60,391 bases of DNA from Clostridia bacterium (GTDB lineage: Bacteria > Bacillota > Clostridia > Christensenellales > Aristaeellaceae): assembly GCA_017534885.1 (NCBI GenBank), contig JAFXVR010000011.1:1-60391 (forward strand), read 5' to 3'. Positions 51,101 to 58,543 of this stretch are shown here, piece after piece. The position numbers and the translations under genes are program-made. The notes beneath the pieces were generated by a model that did not search any database, was not told the origin of the DNA, and saw nothing but the letters and a program-made list of their open reading frames with translations. Positions within the stretch are counted from its first letter, which is position 1. Each line of letters begins with the position of its first letter.

Positions 51101-54100
51101 ACCTATTATTACGAGCTGAAGAACCCTTACTCCGGGAATTATATTGCTCCTCAGGTAACCAACGGACAAGTCTTCTCCGGCAGCACCATCGGCATCAACC
51201 TGAACGGGCGCCGGAGCGGCTCCTTCTACACAACCATCGTCGCATGGGATGATATTAAGTACGTTTACGCCTGCCTGAAGGCCGACCCGGCGCTTGGCAA
51301 GATTGTTTCCATCAATTATACCGACGCCAATCTGACCCCCGATGCCGTGGACTTCGGCTTTGCCATCATCCAGGATCTGCCGGTAAATGACGAACTGCAC
51401 ACGGTCAGCACAGTCGATCATGAGCAGTACGGCATCACAATGAAGATCATCGACATCGAAACCCGGAAAGAGATGAGCGACTTCCTGGGCAACAACGATG
51501 GCGGTATAGGCAATGTACTGCATCAGGGTCTGCTGTCCACTTACCTGGGCGATGACGGTTACCCGACCAACAAATCCGGCGCTTCCCTCGGGAACATGTA
51601 CAGCGGCGCCAGGCAGGTCAACCATCTCTTCATCGAGAGCACCTACGCCAGCTCCGGTTACTTCACCTATGACAGCACACAGAACTTTGCCACCCTGCAG
51701 GCGGACAACAACTTCAAGATCTATAAGGAGCTTGGAACCACCGATTATAACACAGATAATAAACCGATGTCCAGAGAAACGCTCAAGCACGGTCAGTTCT
51801 TCCCCTTCGACGACATTGAGCCGGGCCTCTTTGCCGAGACGAACGGCGAGAACCTGTACAGCAATACGGCTCAGCTTCTGCCGGACAGCAATCCGCGGAA
51901 GTATGAGAGACTTTATCATGTCAAAAATAAAATACCAGACTATTACTTCGCCATGGAGCTGGAAGCCAACTTCGTCCAGACGCCTGACGGCAAAGACGCC
52001 TGGGGCCACGACATCATCTACGAGTTCACCGGTGACGACGACTTCTGGCTCTATGTGGACGGCGAGCTGATCATCGACCTGGGCGGCATTCACAGCGCTG
52101 TGCCCGGCAGTGTCAACTTCAAAACCGGCGCGGTGAACGTGAACGGCACTAACACTACCCTGAGAGCCCTGTTTGAACGGCATTACCGCACAAGCAATCC
52201 CGGCAAGACGGATGCGCAAGTCACCGAATACCTGGACGGCATCTTCAAGCCGGGCACCTCGGTCTTCCAGGACGACACTCCGCACACCATGCGCATCTTC
52301 TACATGGAGCGCGGCGCCGGTGCGTCCAACCTGAAAATGCGCTTCAACCTGGCCTCCGTGAAACCCGGCACCGTGCTGCTCAGCAAGGAACTGGCCGGCG
52401 TCGAATCCTACGATTCCGTGTCGGCGGAATTCCCCTTCAATATCTACTACACGCTGGATCCGAATGATGAGAGCAAGGAGGTGCTGCTGGGCCAGACCTA
52501 TCACAAGATCGGTGAGCCCGACACCAACTATTACTATGTCACCCACAAGGACAACGGCCGGCCTGTCAAATTTTTGGACGAGCTGGAAATCGACGGCGTC
52601 ACCTATCACAACGTCTTCCTGCTCAAGCCCGGCGAGGTGGCGGAAATCGATTTCAATGAACTGATAGGTGTCGGCGAGGATATCTATTACAGGATCGTGG
52701 AATGCGGAATCAATAAGAACATCTACGGCCCTGTCACCGCCAACGGCGACGATACGATTCCCCTGTTCGATGATACCTACGCGGTCAATACCAGTGACTA
52801 TGGGATCGGTTACGACCTGACCAAACAGCGGGCGACGGTCGAGTATGTCAACACGGTGAAGGAACGGCCCAGGCTGCTCATCAAAAAGCGGCTCTTCACG
52901 GCGGACCACCAGACTGAGCTGTTCGGCTACGACGGTGACAACACCATCTTCAACATGCGCCTGGCTTTGGGCACCGAGTATGAAGACGAAACATCGCCGA
53001 CCTACATGTACTCTTACCATGTGCTGGATACAAACCTTGAATACTGTTACTTTGATGACACTATTCAGCAGTTTGTGTCCTACGGGAAAACCGATTTCAG
53101 CGAACTGACAAGCGACGAGAAAGGCAGCGCCACCTTCCACTCCGGTATCTGGGGCTCCATCACCAAGATTCCCGCCGGTTTCACGGTGGAAATCACGGAT
53201 GTGCTGCCCGGCACCAAGTTCAGGGTGAACGAACGGGAAGATGAGATCCCGAATGGCTACAACCTGTGGGGATATACAACCCCGGACGCGCCGCCCGCAG
53301 GATATTCACCCAATGCTCCTGCGCTGACCAATGTGCAGTACGCCGACGGCGAAATCGACACCGAGGACGTGCTGGTCGAGGTCTTCAATGAGAAGGGCAT
53401 CAGCCTGATCCTGAACAAGACCTGGTCCGACGCCGACTACCTGGAGAACCGCGCGCCTTCCTACTTCGCGGTGTTCAAGGACGACGGCCACGGAAACCTG
53501 ACGCTGTGCAGCGCTCCGGACGCCGTGCGCCAGCTGCCCTATAACACAAAGCCCCAGACGCTTTACTGGAACTACCTGACGCTGCCCGACGGCGGCGGGC
53601 TGGCTGACTATGTGATCCGCGAGGTCACGCTCTCAGCGGAAAGCCCGACCGTGACCAATGGCGTGGTGACCAATTACGGCACCGTGACGCCCATCAGCGA
53701 GTACGGTTCCCTGTCGCTGGCCGCAACGGAAAAAGGCGCGTCCGCCGCAACCGAGTTTGAGTACACCGTGCTGTATGCTGATCCCTATTATGTGGAGAAC
53801 GCTGAAGGTGCGGCGCCGAACATCCGCGTGTTCGATGTGTCCAACATCCGCGCCGGCATCATCATCCGGAAGGAAGACTGGAGCGGCAATCCCCTGTCCG
53901 GCGCCAAGTTCACGCTGAAAATGACGGACGGCAATGGAACGGTTCACTCCAGCGAGTTCACTTCAGCCGAAACGACCGGCATCATCACCGAGGCCTTCCT
54001 GCGCAGCGGCGTCGAGTACACCCTGGATGAGACGGGCACGCCCGCTGCCTACCACGGACTGCAGGAGCCGATGACCATCCAGCTGGAAAACGGTGCTCTC

Positions 54101-55405
54101 CAGATCGGTTATTCCGATAGTGATTACTACTATACCGAGACAGACCCGGATACGGAGCTGCCCGTCCTGGTCATCAAGGACCGGCCCTATGAATTCGAGG
54201 TCTTCAAGGTGGACGCGAAGGATCAGACCATTCCTGTGGCCGGAATCACCTTCGCGCTGCACAAGGAAAGGACCGACGGCACTTCGACCGCCTTCCCCCT
54301 CGTTCCGGAGACGGGATACGAACAGTTGGTGACAGGGTCTGACGGCAAAGTCCCGAAGCTGGACAACACGCTGAAGCCCGGCAAGTACCAGCTGCGTGAA
54401 ATCGGGACCATCGACGGATACAAGGCGCTGACCGGCTACATCGAATTCACGGTCAGCGACAAGGGCGCTGTCACGCTCCTGTCAGCTCCGAATGGCGTCA
54501 CGCTGACGGAAGACGACAGCGGCACCGGCGCGGTGAAGTACACCATCACCATTCCCAACGAGCCCCTGGGCAATCTGGTCGTCGAAAAGTCGGTCACCGG
54601 CGATTCTCCGAGCGGGAAATTCCCCTACTATGTCATGATCCAGAACAGCAACGGCCTGTGGCTGACAGAGGATCTGACGCTGACTGATAACATTGAGGAA
54701 GCCTACACCTTCGAGATTCGCAAAGGCGCAGCCCTGACCGGCAAGCTGACACTGAACAATATTCCGACCGGCAGCTACCACGCCATTGAGTTGACAGACG
54801 GCGCACAGTTGGACAACTATACGCTGGAGGTAACCTACGACCCCGCGGCCCAGGATGAAACCACTGATGGCAGCGGATATGTCGACGTCACCACCAACGT
54901 TACCGGCACCATCAAGATCACCAACAATTACACCCGCAAGCTCACCTCCATTGAGCTGAAGAAGCTGGTGGACGGCAACATGGGTGACCGCAGGGAGACC
55001 AACAAGTTCAAGTTCACCGTCACCATCAAGGACGGCAATACCAACCTGACAGTCACCGGCGTTACCGGCACCGCCCATTACCTCAGCCACGGCCAGACGG
55101 TCACCTTCAGTAACATCCCCGTGGGCGCGACCGTGACCATCACCGAGGACAAGACTTACGGCAGCGCCGCCCTCTACACGACCGACTCCAAGGCGGAAGC
55201 CACGGGCATGACCACGGTGACCGGCACGAATGTCATCTCCTTCACGGCTGTGGAAGCGGATGACACCCTCGTGACCGTCAACAACGTCTACGATGAGCTC
55301 ATCAACACCGGCATCCCGACCTCCACTCTCCCCTATCGCCTGCTGGCGCTGCTGGCCCTGCTGGGCTTCGGTGCCCTCGCGGTTGGACGCAGAAAGCGCA
55401 GGTGA
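48200..55405 (+). CDS. Giant multidomain surface adhesin / pilus tip protein
   Basis: This 2401-residue protein has a signal peptide at 1-30 (cleavage after AFA). An InlB/flg_new-like repeat covers about 43-112 (GLSFVGWYMGDT). Three tandem modules of about 145 residues each end in FSTYAVV, TDSFSVYVVAG and TDSFSAYAIIQ, near 270, 420 and 560. A beta-rich region covers 563-1140 (YLKAVSGSK-like repeats). A fibro-slime domain covers about 1150-1390 (IIYEFTGDDDFWLYVDGELIIDLGG near 1270). Cna-B/SpaA-type domains fill 1390-2360, for example KVDAKDQTIPVAGITFALHKE near 2000. The C-terminus is INTGIPTSTLPY, a hydrophobic helix and GRRKRR: a sortase signal of unusual form (NTG at 2369-2371). The start has GGGGAGG upstream. 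Confidence 0.88.
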   Translation: MMKHNLNGRRLIALLLSVAMMLQLVSAAFADEGASGEMMGSEYFVLTFVLPGTGETPEETVDTLLVEAGKPLDAFPDAPEREGLSFVGWYMGDTLASLPFFVEGDTKLAARYIDDTLTTVIDDGTEVNIASPDLPEDIQLTATREEGQEQENAFLDWLAEESDFLVKDDPDSLLDGIELDLNELDTERKVLAMFDITLTTAEGEEWQPDENPVRVTVKLGTPLPYSAAAGLSLLHQRADGEIERVRSFSLVEEEGLMTGFTFLADGFSTYAVVDVTLNKTVTTSDGLTYDIQVTYKSTSGIPVEGTQLLVTEILRGNEAYNEYIAASAEAVGVKTDRVEMARVFDIRIVDAADNSIVYEPQGKVDVSIRLVGEALDAYDGLDVLHFVPARSADSYSVQEIAPSIRGESVDFTTDSFSVYVVAGYSLERMIDASDGNTYKITVTFQEDAVLPDDASLKVEELSGEIYEDYLGRAASEMNAGGFAYGRVFDISIVDGKGQEVQPNASVQVSVKLMDATNANDSFSVIHFAEQADESEIAETMASVTHGNTVSFSTDSFSAYAIIQGPDPVSTGWIKITNADELAALNGQGVYIGSTSGYYMKDGYLTSSGRTGITRSTPAATSPDNGAVLYSFELVDGTTNQFYILCTSNNKYLKAVSGSKSLVFADSDADKTAFTVSAESNSRVSISNNGWYVNTKVNNNQAANQRFCIWNENNDDSKVCIWFQEFSGVDPYGLDGQNYGLMNWNGGVTGKAMMAVSSNANNLDAKALTVMYNETDHGDRLYVPNDADITMWSFEWSNSDQYYLKATVGNATKYLKISSSGLSLVDTKDDSCKIKVVPGTGAHAGQVCLKAGNNTLTYSGNFSEGFSITGSAGSEWLYMVTPSELTNEYFRTYSAMEVNSTVPQNNDNVIIYCRVWDETKAAYQFYAVDHEGKLVPCFESGNMIEWVGPQLNNMLWKFTDYLDGQGNPTYYYELKNPYSGNYIAPQVTNGQVFSGSTIGINLNGRRSGSFYTTIVAWDDIKYVYACLKADPALGKIVSINYTDANLTPDAVDFGFAIIQDLPVNDELHTVSTVDHEQYGITMKIIDIETRKEMSDFLGNNDGGIGNVLHQGLLSTYLGDDGYPTNKSGASLGNMYSGARQVNHLFIESTYASSGYFTYDSTQNFATLQADNNFKIYKELGTTDYNTDNKPMSRETLKHGQFFPFDDIEPGLFAETNGENLYSNTAQLLPDSNPRKYERLYHVKNKIPDYYFAMELEANFVQTPDGKDAWGHDIIYEFTGDDDFWLYVDGELIIDLGGIHSAVPGSVNFKTGAVNVNGTNTTLRALFERHYRTSNPGKTDAQVTEYLDGIFKPGTSVFQDDTPHTMRIFYMERGAGASNLKMRFNLASVKPGTVLLSKELAGVESYDSVSAEFPFNIYYTLDPNDESKEVLLGQTYHKIGEPDTNYYYVTHKDNGRPVKFLDELEIDGVTYHNVFLLKPGEVAEIDFNELIGVGEDIYYRIVECGINKNIYGPVTANGDDTIPLFDDTYAVNTSDYGIGYDLTKQRATVEYVNTVKERPRLLIKKRLFTADHQTELFGYDGDNTIFNMRLALGTEYEDETSPTYMYSYHVLDTNLEYCYFDDTIQQFVSYGKTDFSELTSDEKGSATFHSGIWGSITKIPAGFTVEITDVLPGTKFRVNEREDEIPNGYNLWGYTTPDAPPAGYSPNAPALTNVQYADGEIDTEDVLVEVFNEKGISLILNKTWSDADYLENRAPSYFAVFKDDGHGNLTLCSAPDAVRQLPYNTKPQTLYWNYLTLPDGGGLADYVIREVTLSAESPTVTNGVVTNYGTVTPISEYGSLSLAATEKGASAATEFEYTVLYADPYYVENAEGAAPNIRVFDVSNIRAGIIIRKEDWSGNPLSGAKFTLKMTDGNGTVHSSEFTSAETTGIITEAFLRSGVEYTLDETGTPAAYHGLQEPMTIQLENGALQIGYSDSDYYYTETDPDTELPVLVIKDRPYEFEVFKVDAKDQTIPVAGITFALHKERTDGTSTAFPLVPETGYEQLVTGSDGKVPKLDNTLKPGKYQLREIGTIDGYKALTGYIEFTVSDKGAVTLLSAPNGVTLTEDDSGTGAVKYTITIPNEPLGNLVVEKSVTGDSPSGKFPYYVMIQNSNGLWLTEDLTLTDNIEEAYTFEIRKGAALTGKLTLNNIPTGSYHAIELTDGAQLDNYTLEVTYDPAAQDETTDGSGYVDVTTNVTGTIKITNNYTRKLTSIELKKLVDGNMGDRRETNKFKFTVTIKDGNTNLTVTGVTGTAHYLSHGQTVTFSNIPVGATVTITEDKTYGSAALYTTDSKAEATGMTTVTGTNVISFTAVEADDTLVTVNNVYDELINTGIPTSTLPYRLLALLALLGFGALAVGRRKRR

Positions 55406-55410
55406 GGCCT

Positions 55411-55632
55411 GTGGACGAAGGCAGCCGGTTCTCCAACGGGGCTGAGGAGCGCATCGCCGAACAGCTCCGCACCATGAGGTTCCGCAAGCGGGTTTTCCTG
55501 GGCGTCGACGAACGCGACGTCTGGCAGAAGATCAGCGAGCTGAACGAGGCATACAAAAAAGCGCTGCTCGAGGAGCGGGCCCGGTATGAGGCTCTGCTTC
55601 AGGAGCGGCACGAAGGAGGGGGTACGGCATGA
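55411..55632 (+). CDS. Small DivIVA-like coiled-coil protein in the pilus operon
   Basis: This 73-residue cytosolic protein starts at GTG 55411, with AGGTGAGG five bases upstream. GTG 55402, overlapping the tip gene stop, is the alternative. The core FRKRVFLGVDERDVWQKISELNEAYKKALLEER resembles the N-terminal membrane-curvature motif of DivIVA/GpsB (F...GxD..DV...I..L...Y), and a charged coiled coil continues to the end. It has no signal peptide. Between two genes for exported pilus parts, it could localise pilus assembly, though this is inference. Confidence 0.7.
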   Translation: MDEGSRFSNGAEERIAEQLRTMRFRKRVFLGVDERDVWQKISELNEAYKKALLEERARYEALLQERHEGGGTA

Positions 55633-55718
55633 TCACGAATTGCGTATGGATTCGCGGGCCCAATGAAGGGAGGTGTGCCGCATCACGCAGCAATCAAGCC
55701 CGGGCATTGACGAGGTAA
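55629..55718 (+). CDS. Possible coupled 29-residue ORF
   Basis: ATG 55629 overlaps the stop of the DivIVA-like gene (ATGA) and reads MITNCVWIRGPNEGRCAASR, then SNQARALTR and a stop inside the sipA-like gene. It has no own ribosome binding site and no family signal. It may only bring ribosomes to the strong AAGGGAGGTG at 55666-55675 that serves the next gene, or be chance. Confidence 0.2.
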   Translation: MITNCVWIRGPNEGRCAASRSNQARALTR

Positions 55719-56245
55719 TCGTCCGGCGCCGGGAAAAAGCCCTGCTGCAAGCCGGGTGGCTGAGCCTGCTGGGTCGGATCGCGACCATCGCCATAGCGGC
55801 ATGGCTGCTGCTGACCTTCTGCTTCACCTTCACCCGCTATTCCGGGCAGGACATGTATCCCGCGCTGAAAGACGGCGATCTCTGCGTAGTCTACCGCAAT
55901 GGATTGCGTACCCTTCTGGGGGAGCGGCTCGTGAAAGGCGACATCATCGTCTACACGGCGGACGGCAGCCTGCGGATCTCCCGCGTGGCCGCAGTAGCCG
56001 GGGACGTGGTGAACCTGACCGAGAGCGGCAGCGTCACCGTGAACAGCGTCAGCCAGAGCGGTGAAATCCTCTACCCCACCTATGTCCGGGGCGACCTGAG
56101 TTACCCCTTTACCGTACCCGATGGCTGTGTGTACGTGCTGGGCGACTACCGCACGGACACCCACGACAGCCGCGACTTTGGACCTGTACCCCTCTCCAGC
56201 GTCGGAGGCAAGGTGATCTCCATCCTGCGCCGGCGCGGACTCTGA
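55673..56245 (+). CDS. SipA-like catalytically degenerate signal peptidase (pilus assembly)
   Basis: This 190-residue type I signal peptidase fold has one N-terminal helix (about 33-53) and an extracytoplasmic domain. The catalytic Ser of GxSMYPTL is Asp60 here (SGQDMYPALKDGDL). The general-base Lys of the KR-V-G-PGD box is Ser103 (LRISRVAAVAGD). The C-terminal box GCVYVLGDYRTDTHDSRDFGPVP is intact, so this is a fold kept without the dyad, not a broken gene. Streptococcal SipA/LepA of FCT pilus islands has the same kind of loss and is needed for pilus polymerisation. The start codon is uncertain: GTG 55673 overlaps the ribosome binding site. Confidence 0.88.
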   Translation: MCRITQQSSPGIDEVIVRRREKALLQAGWLSLLGRIATIAIAAWLLLTFCFTFTRYSGQDMYPALKDGDLCVVYRNGLRTLLGERLVKGDIIVYTADGSLRISRVAAVAGDVVNLTESGSVTVNSVSQSGEILYPTYVRGDLSYPFTVPDGCVYVLGDYRTDTHDSRDFGPVPLSSVGGKVISILRRRGL

Positions 56246-56304
56246 CCCCGATGTTGATCCCGGAAAGGGAACACATAATACAACAGAAAATTGGAGGAAC
56301 ACAC

Positions 56305-57396
56305 ATGAAGAAGATTCTTGCGATCATGCTGGCGCTGGTTCTGGTGCTGGCGAACGTGGCCGCGATGGCTGAGGATGGTCTGCCGGACATCAGCGACATC
56401 ATTGAAAAGACTGCCGGCAACGAGACTACCGGCACGACCCCCAACATCACCAAGAAGTACACAACCAGCGGTACCGCCGACGACGTCTTCCCGACTGAAA
56501 CCCTGAAATTCAAGGTAACAAAGGCGGATGACTCCTATCCTACCATTACCATCGGTACCAACAACACCTTTACAACCAACGGTCAGGCGAGCTATGATAT
56601 TCCGCTGACCATCCCTGGCGCATCTGAGTACGGTGCTGTCGGCAAGTATCATTACACCATTCAGGAAGATGACCCTGAAACCCAGTCCCAGGGCGTCGAG
56701 TATGACACCACCACCGTCTTCAATGTGGACGTGTATATCACGTATACGAAGAATGCTGATGGTACTTACTCCACCGACCTGTCCCAGTACATTGTCGTCT
56801 ATTCTGGCGATGATCCTGCCGATTCGTCATCCACCACTACCAACAAGACGGACGAGATCGACAACACTTACTCTGTCGGAAGCCTGACTGTTGACAAGAC
56901 GGTCACCGGCTCTCTGGGCGATACGACGAAAAAGTTCGAGATCGAAGTTACCCTGACGTCTGCTCTGCCCGTAAATTCTGCGCTGACCATCAGCCCCACG
57001 CCCAAGTCTGACAATGTGACCGGTCTGGGCTGGACCTCCCGTACGCTCAAGTTCGAGCTTGCGAACGGTGAGAGCTTCACCATCGAAGACATTCCCGCCG
57101 GTGTGACCTACACCATCGCTGAGAATACCACGCATCTGGCGGATAATGAAGCCGCGACCCAGATGGCTGCTGCCAATGACCCGAATGCTTACTATGTAAC
57201 CGGTGAAGTTAAGGCGGGCGAAACCAAAGAGTCCGGAACGATCTCGACCACCGCTGCTACTGAGAGCATTACCAACAACAAGGACATCAATGTTCCGACC
57301 GGTATCTCCCTCGAGTCTGCGCCTTACATGCTGATCATGATGATCGCTCTGGCTGGCGCTGCGATGCTGGTGTCCAAGAAGCGCCGCTCTTTCTGA
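56305..57396 (+). CDS. Major (backbone) pilin, FctA/Spy0128 type
   Basis: This 363-residue protein starts at ATG 56305 with TTGGAGGA upstream; the extension to 56251 is unsupported. Signal peptide 1-24 (MKKILAIMLALVLVLANVAAMA). Domain 1 (about 30-185) has the pilin isopeptide pattern (FKVTKADDSYP, YHYTIQEDDPE, GVEYDTTTVFNVDVYI). Domain 2 (about 195-325) starts GSLTVDKTVTGSLGDTTKKFEIEV and ends in a conserved Glu region (GVTYTIAENTTHLAD). The sorting signal is NVPTG (329-333), SLESAPY, a helix and SKKRRSF. Internal Lys-Asn isopeptide bonds are expected from the family. Codon use is somewhat less GC-rich than in neighbours, consistent with high expression. Confidence 0.9.
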   Translation: MKKILAIMLALVLVLANVAAMAEDGLPDISDIIEKTAGNETTGTTPNITKKYTTSGTADDVFPTETLKFKVTKADDSYPTITIGTNNTFTTNGQASYDIPLTIPGASEYGAVGKYHYTIQEDDPETQSQGVEYDTTTVFNVDVYITYTKNADGTYSTDLSQYIVVYSGDDPADSSSTTTNKTDEIDNTYSVGSLTVDKTVTGSLGDTTKKFEIEVTLTSALPVNSALTISPTPKSDNVTGLGWTSRTLKFELANGESFTIEDIPAGVTYTIAENTTHLADNEAATQMAAANDPNAYYVTGEVKAGETKESGTISTTAATESITNNKDINVPTGISLESAPYMLIMMIALAGAAMLVSKKRRSF

Positions 57397-57412
57397 GCTG
57401 AAACGACCGACC

Positions 57413-57470
57413 GCGCGGATTAATACGCGCACAAGCCCGGAGAGCTGAGCCTGTGCCCGGCTCTCCGGGC
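57413..57470 (+). terminator. Hairpins after the major pilin gene
   Basis: GCGCG (57413-57417) pairs with CGCGC (57426-57430). GCCCGGAGAGC (57435-57445) pairs perfectly with GCTCTCCGGGC (57460-57470). CTCCCCTATT follows, not a true U-tract. They could partly terminate transcription or protect the pilin mRNA, giving pilin in excess over sortase. Confidence 0.55.
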
Positions 57471-57501
57471 CTCCCCTATTGCTTTGCTGAAGGAGAATGG
57501 T

Positions 57502-58464
57502 ATGTCCAAACAGCTGCTGCGCCTCTGCAATGGTCTACTCACCACCACAGTCTCCCTTGTTCTGGTGGCTGCAATGTTTTTTGCGGGCTACGCCCTGTGG
57601 GATAACAGCCAGATCAGCGCTTCCGCGGATCAGGCGGCGAGCGATATGCAGCAGCTCAGGAATCAGGCGCTGGCAAACGCGGGCGACATCAGCGGTGAAC
57701 CTGTTGCCGCACCAGTGTCTGACACCGGCGCAACAGAAGCACCAGCCGATGAAACAGCAGCGCCGGACGAAGCATCTGACCTCAGCGAACCGGATGAAGA
57801 AATGACTACCGAAGCATTGCCTGACCCTCAGATCACCGCAGAACCGACCGTAGAGCCGACCGAAGAGCCGGAAACCCCGCTGATGGCCATGTTCCGCCAG
57901 CTCTGGGGAGTGAATCCGGACATCGGCGCATGGGTGACGATTCCGGACACAACGATTGATTACCCTGTCGTGCAGGGTATCACGAACTTCAGCTACCTCA
58001 GCACCAATATCTACGGCAATTTCGACATTGTCGGAAGCATCTTTCTGGACAGCCGCAACAGCCCGAACTATGCAGACCGGTACAATCTGCTGTACGGCCA
58101 CAACATGTCTGAACACCGCATGTTCAGTGACATCAACCTGTTTAAGGAAGAAACCTTCTTCAACGAGCACCAGACAGGCACCCTGTACCTGCCCACGGGC
58201 TCACACAAACTGCAGTCGCTGTCCATTATCCTGACCAACGCCAACGACAGCAGCATCTTCAATCCCACCCCCTGGTACGAATACGATGACGAGAAAGCGC
58301 TCGAAGTCATCCAGAAAAACGCCCTCTTCCTCAGTGAAGAAGGCATGGAAGCCCTTCAGGCCAAGATCGACGCCGGCGAGCCCGTGCAGATCCTGGCGCT
58401 GAGCACCTGCTCCAACGAGTTTACGGATGCGAGAACAATCCTGCTGACGCTCATGGATCCCTGA
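57502..58464 (+). CDS. Class B sortase (pilus transpeptidase)
   Basis: This 320-residue protein starts at ATG 57502 with AAGGAGA upstream. A membrane anchor lies near 14-35. An unusually long acidic Glu/Pro/Thr linker spans about 55-125. The sortase domain follows (NPDIGAWVTIPDTTIDYPVVQG, GSIFLDSRNSPNYADRYNLLYGHNM). Catalytic residues visible are His200 (YGHN), Cys303 (LSTCSNE) and Arg311 (DARTILL). The SrtB-type segments MFSDINLF and WVTIPDTTIDYPVVQ separate it from class A and C. With the adjacent NVPTG pilin it is the likely pilus polymerase and/or anchor enzyme. Confidence 0.93.
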   Translation: MSKQLLRLCNGLLTTTVSLVLVAAMFFAGYALWDNSQISASADQAASDMQQLRNQALANAGDISGEPVAAPVSDTGATEAPADETAAPDEASDLSEPDEEMTTEALPDPQITAEPTVEPTEEPETPLMAMFRQLWGVNPDIGAWVTIPDTTIDYPVVQGITNFSYLSTNIYGNFDIVGSIFLDSRNSPNYADRYNLLYGHNMSEHRMFSDINLFKEETFFNEHQTGTLYLPTGSHKLQSLSIILTNANDSSIFNPTPWYEYDDEKALEVIQKNALFLSEEGMEALQAKIDAGEPVQILALSTCSNEFTDARTILLTLMDP

Positions 58465-58543
58465 GCGTCTGGGTTATAAGATAGCGCCGCCCCCGGGGCG
58501 GTTTCACCGAGATTACTTACCCCCGTTCAAGGAGGGAGCCGTT

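Noticed and set aside
50225..53140. 971-codon open frame antisense to the giant adhesin
   Set aside because: Long antisense frames arise from the strong GC bias at third positions. The sense frame has signal peptide, known domains and sorting signal, while the antisense product has no recognisable motif or start signal.
55673..56245. Active housekeeping signal peptidase I
   Set aside because: The Ser and Lys of the catalytic dyad are Asp and Ser, and the gene lies within a pilus locus.
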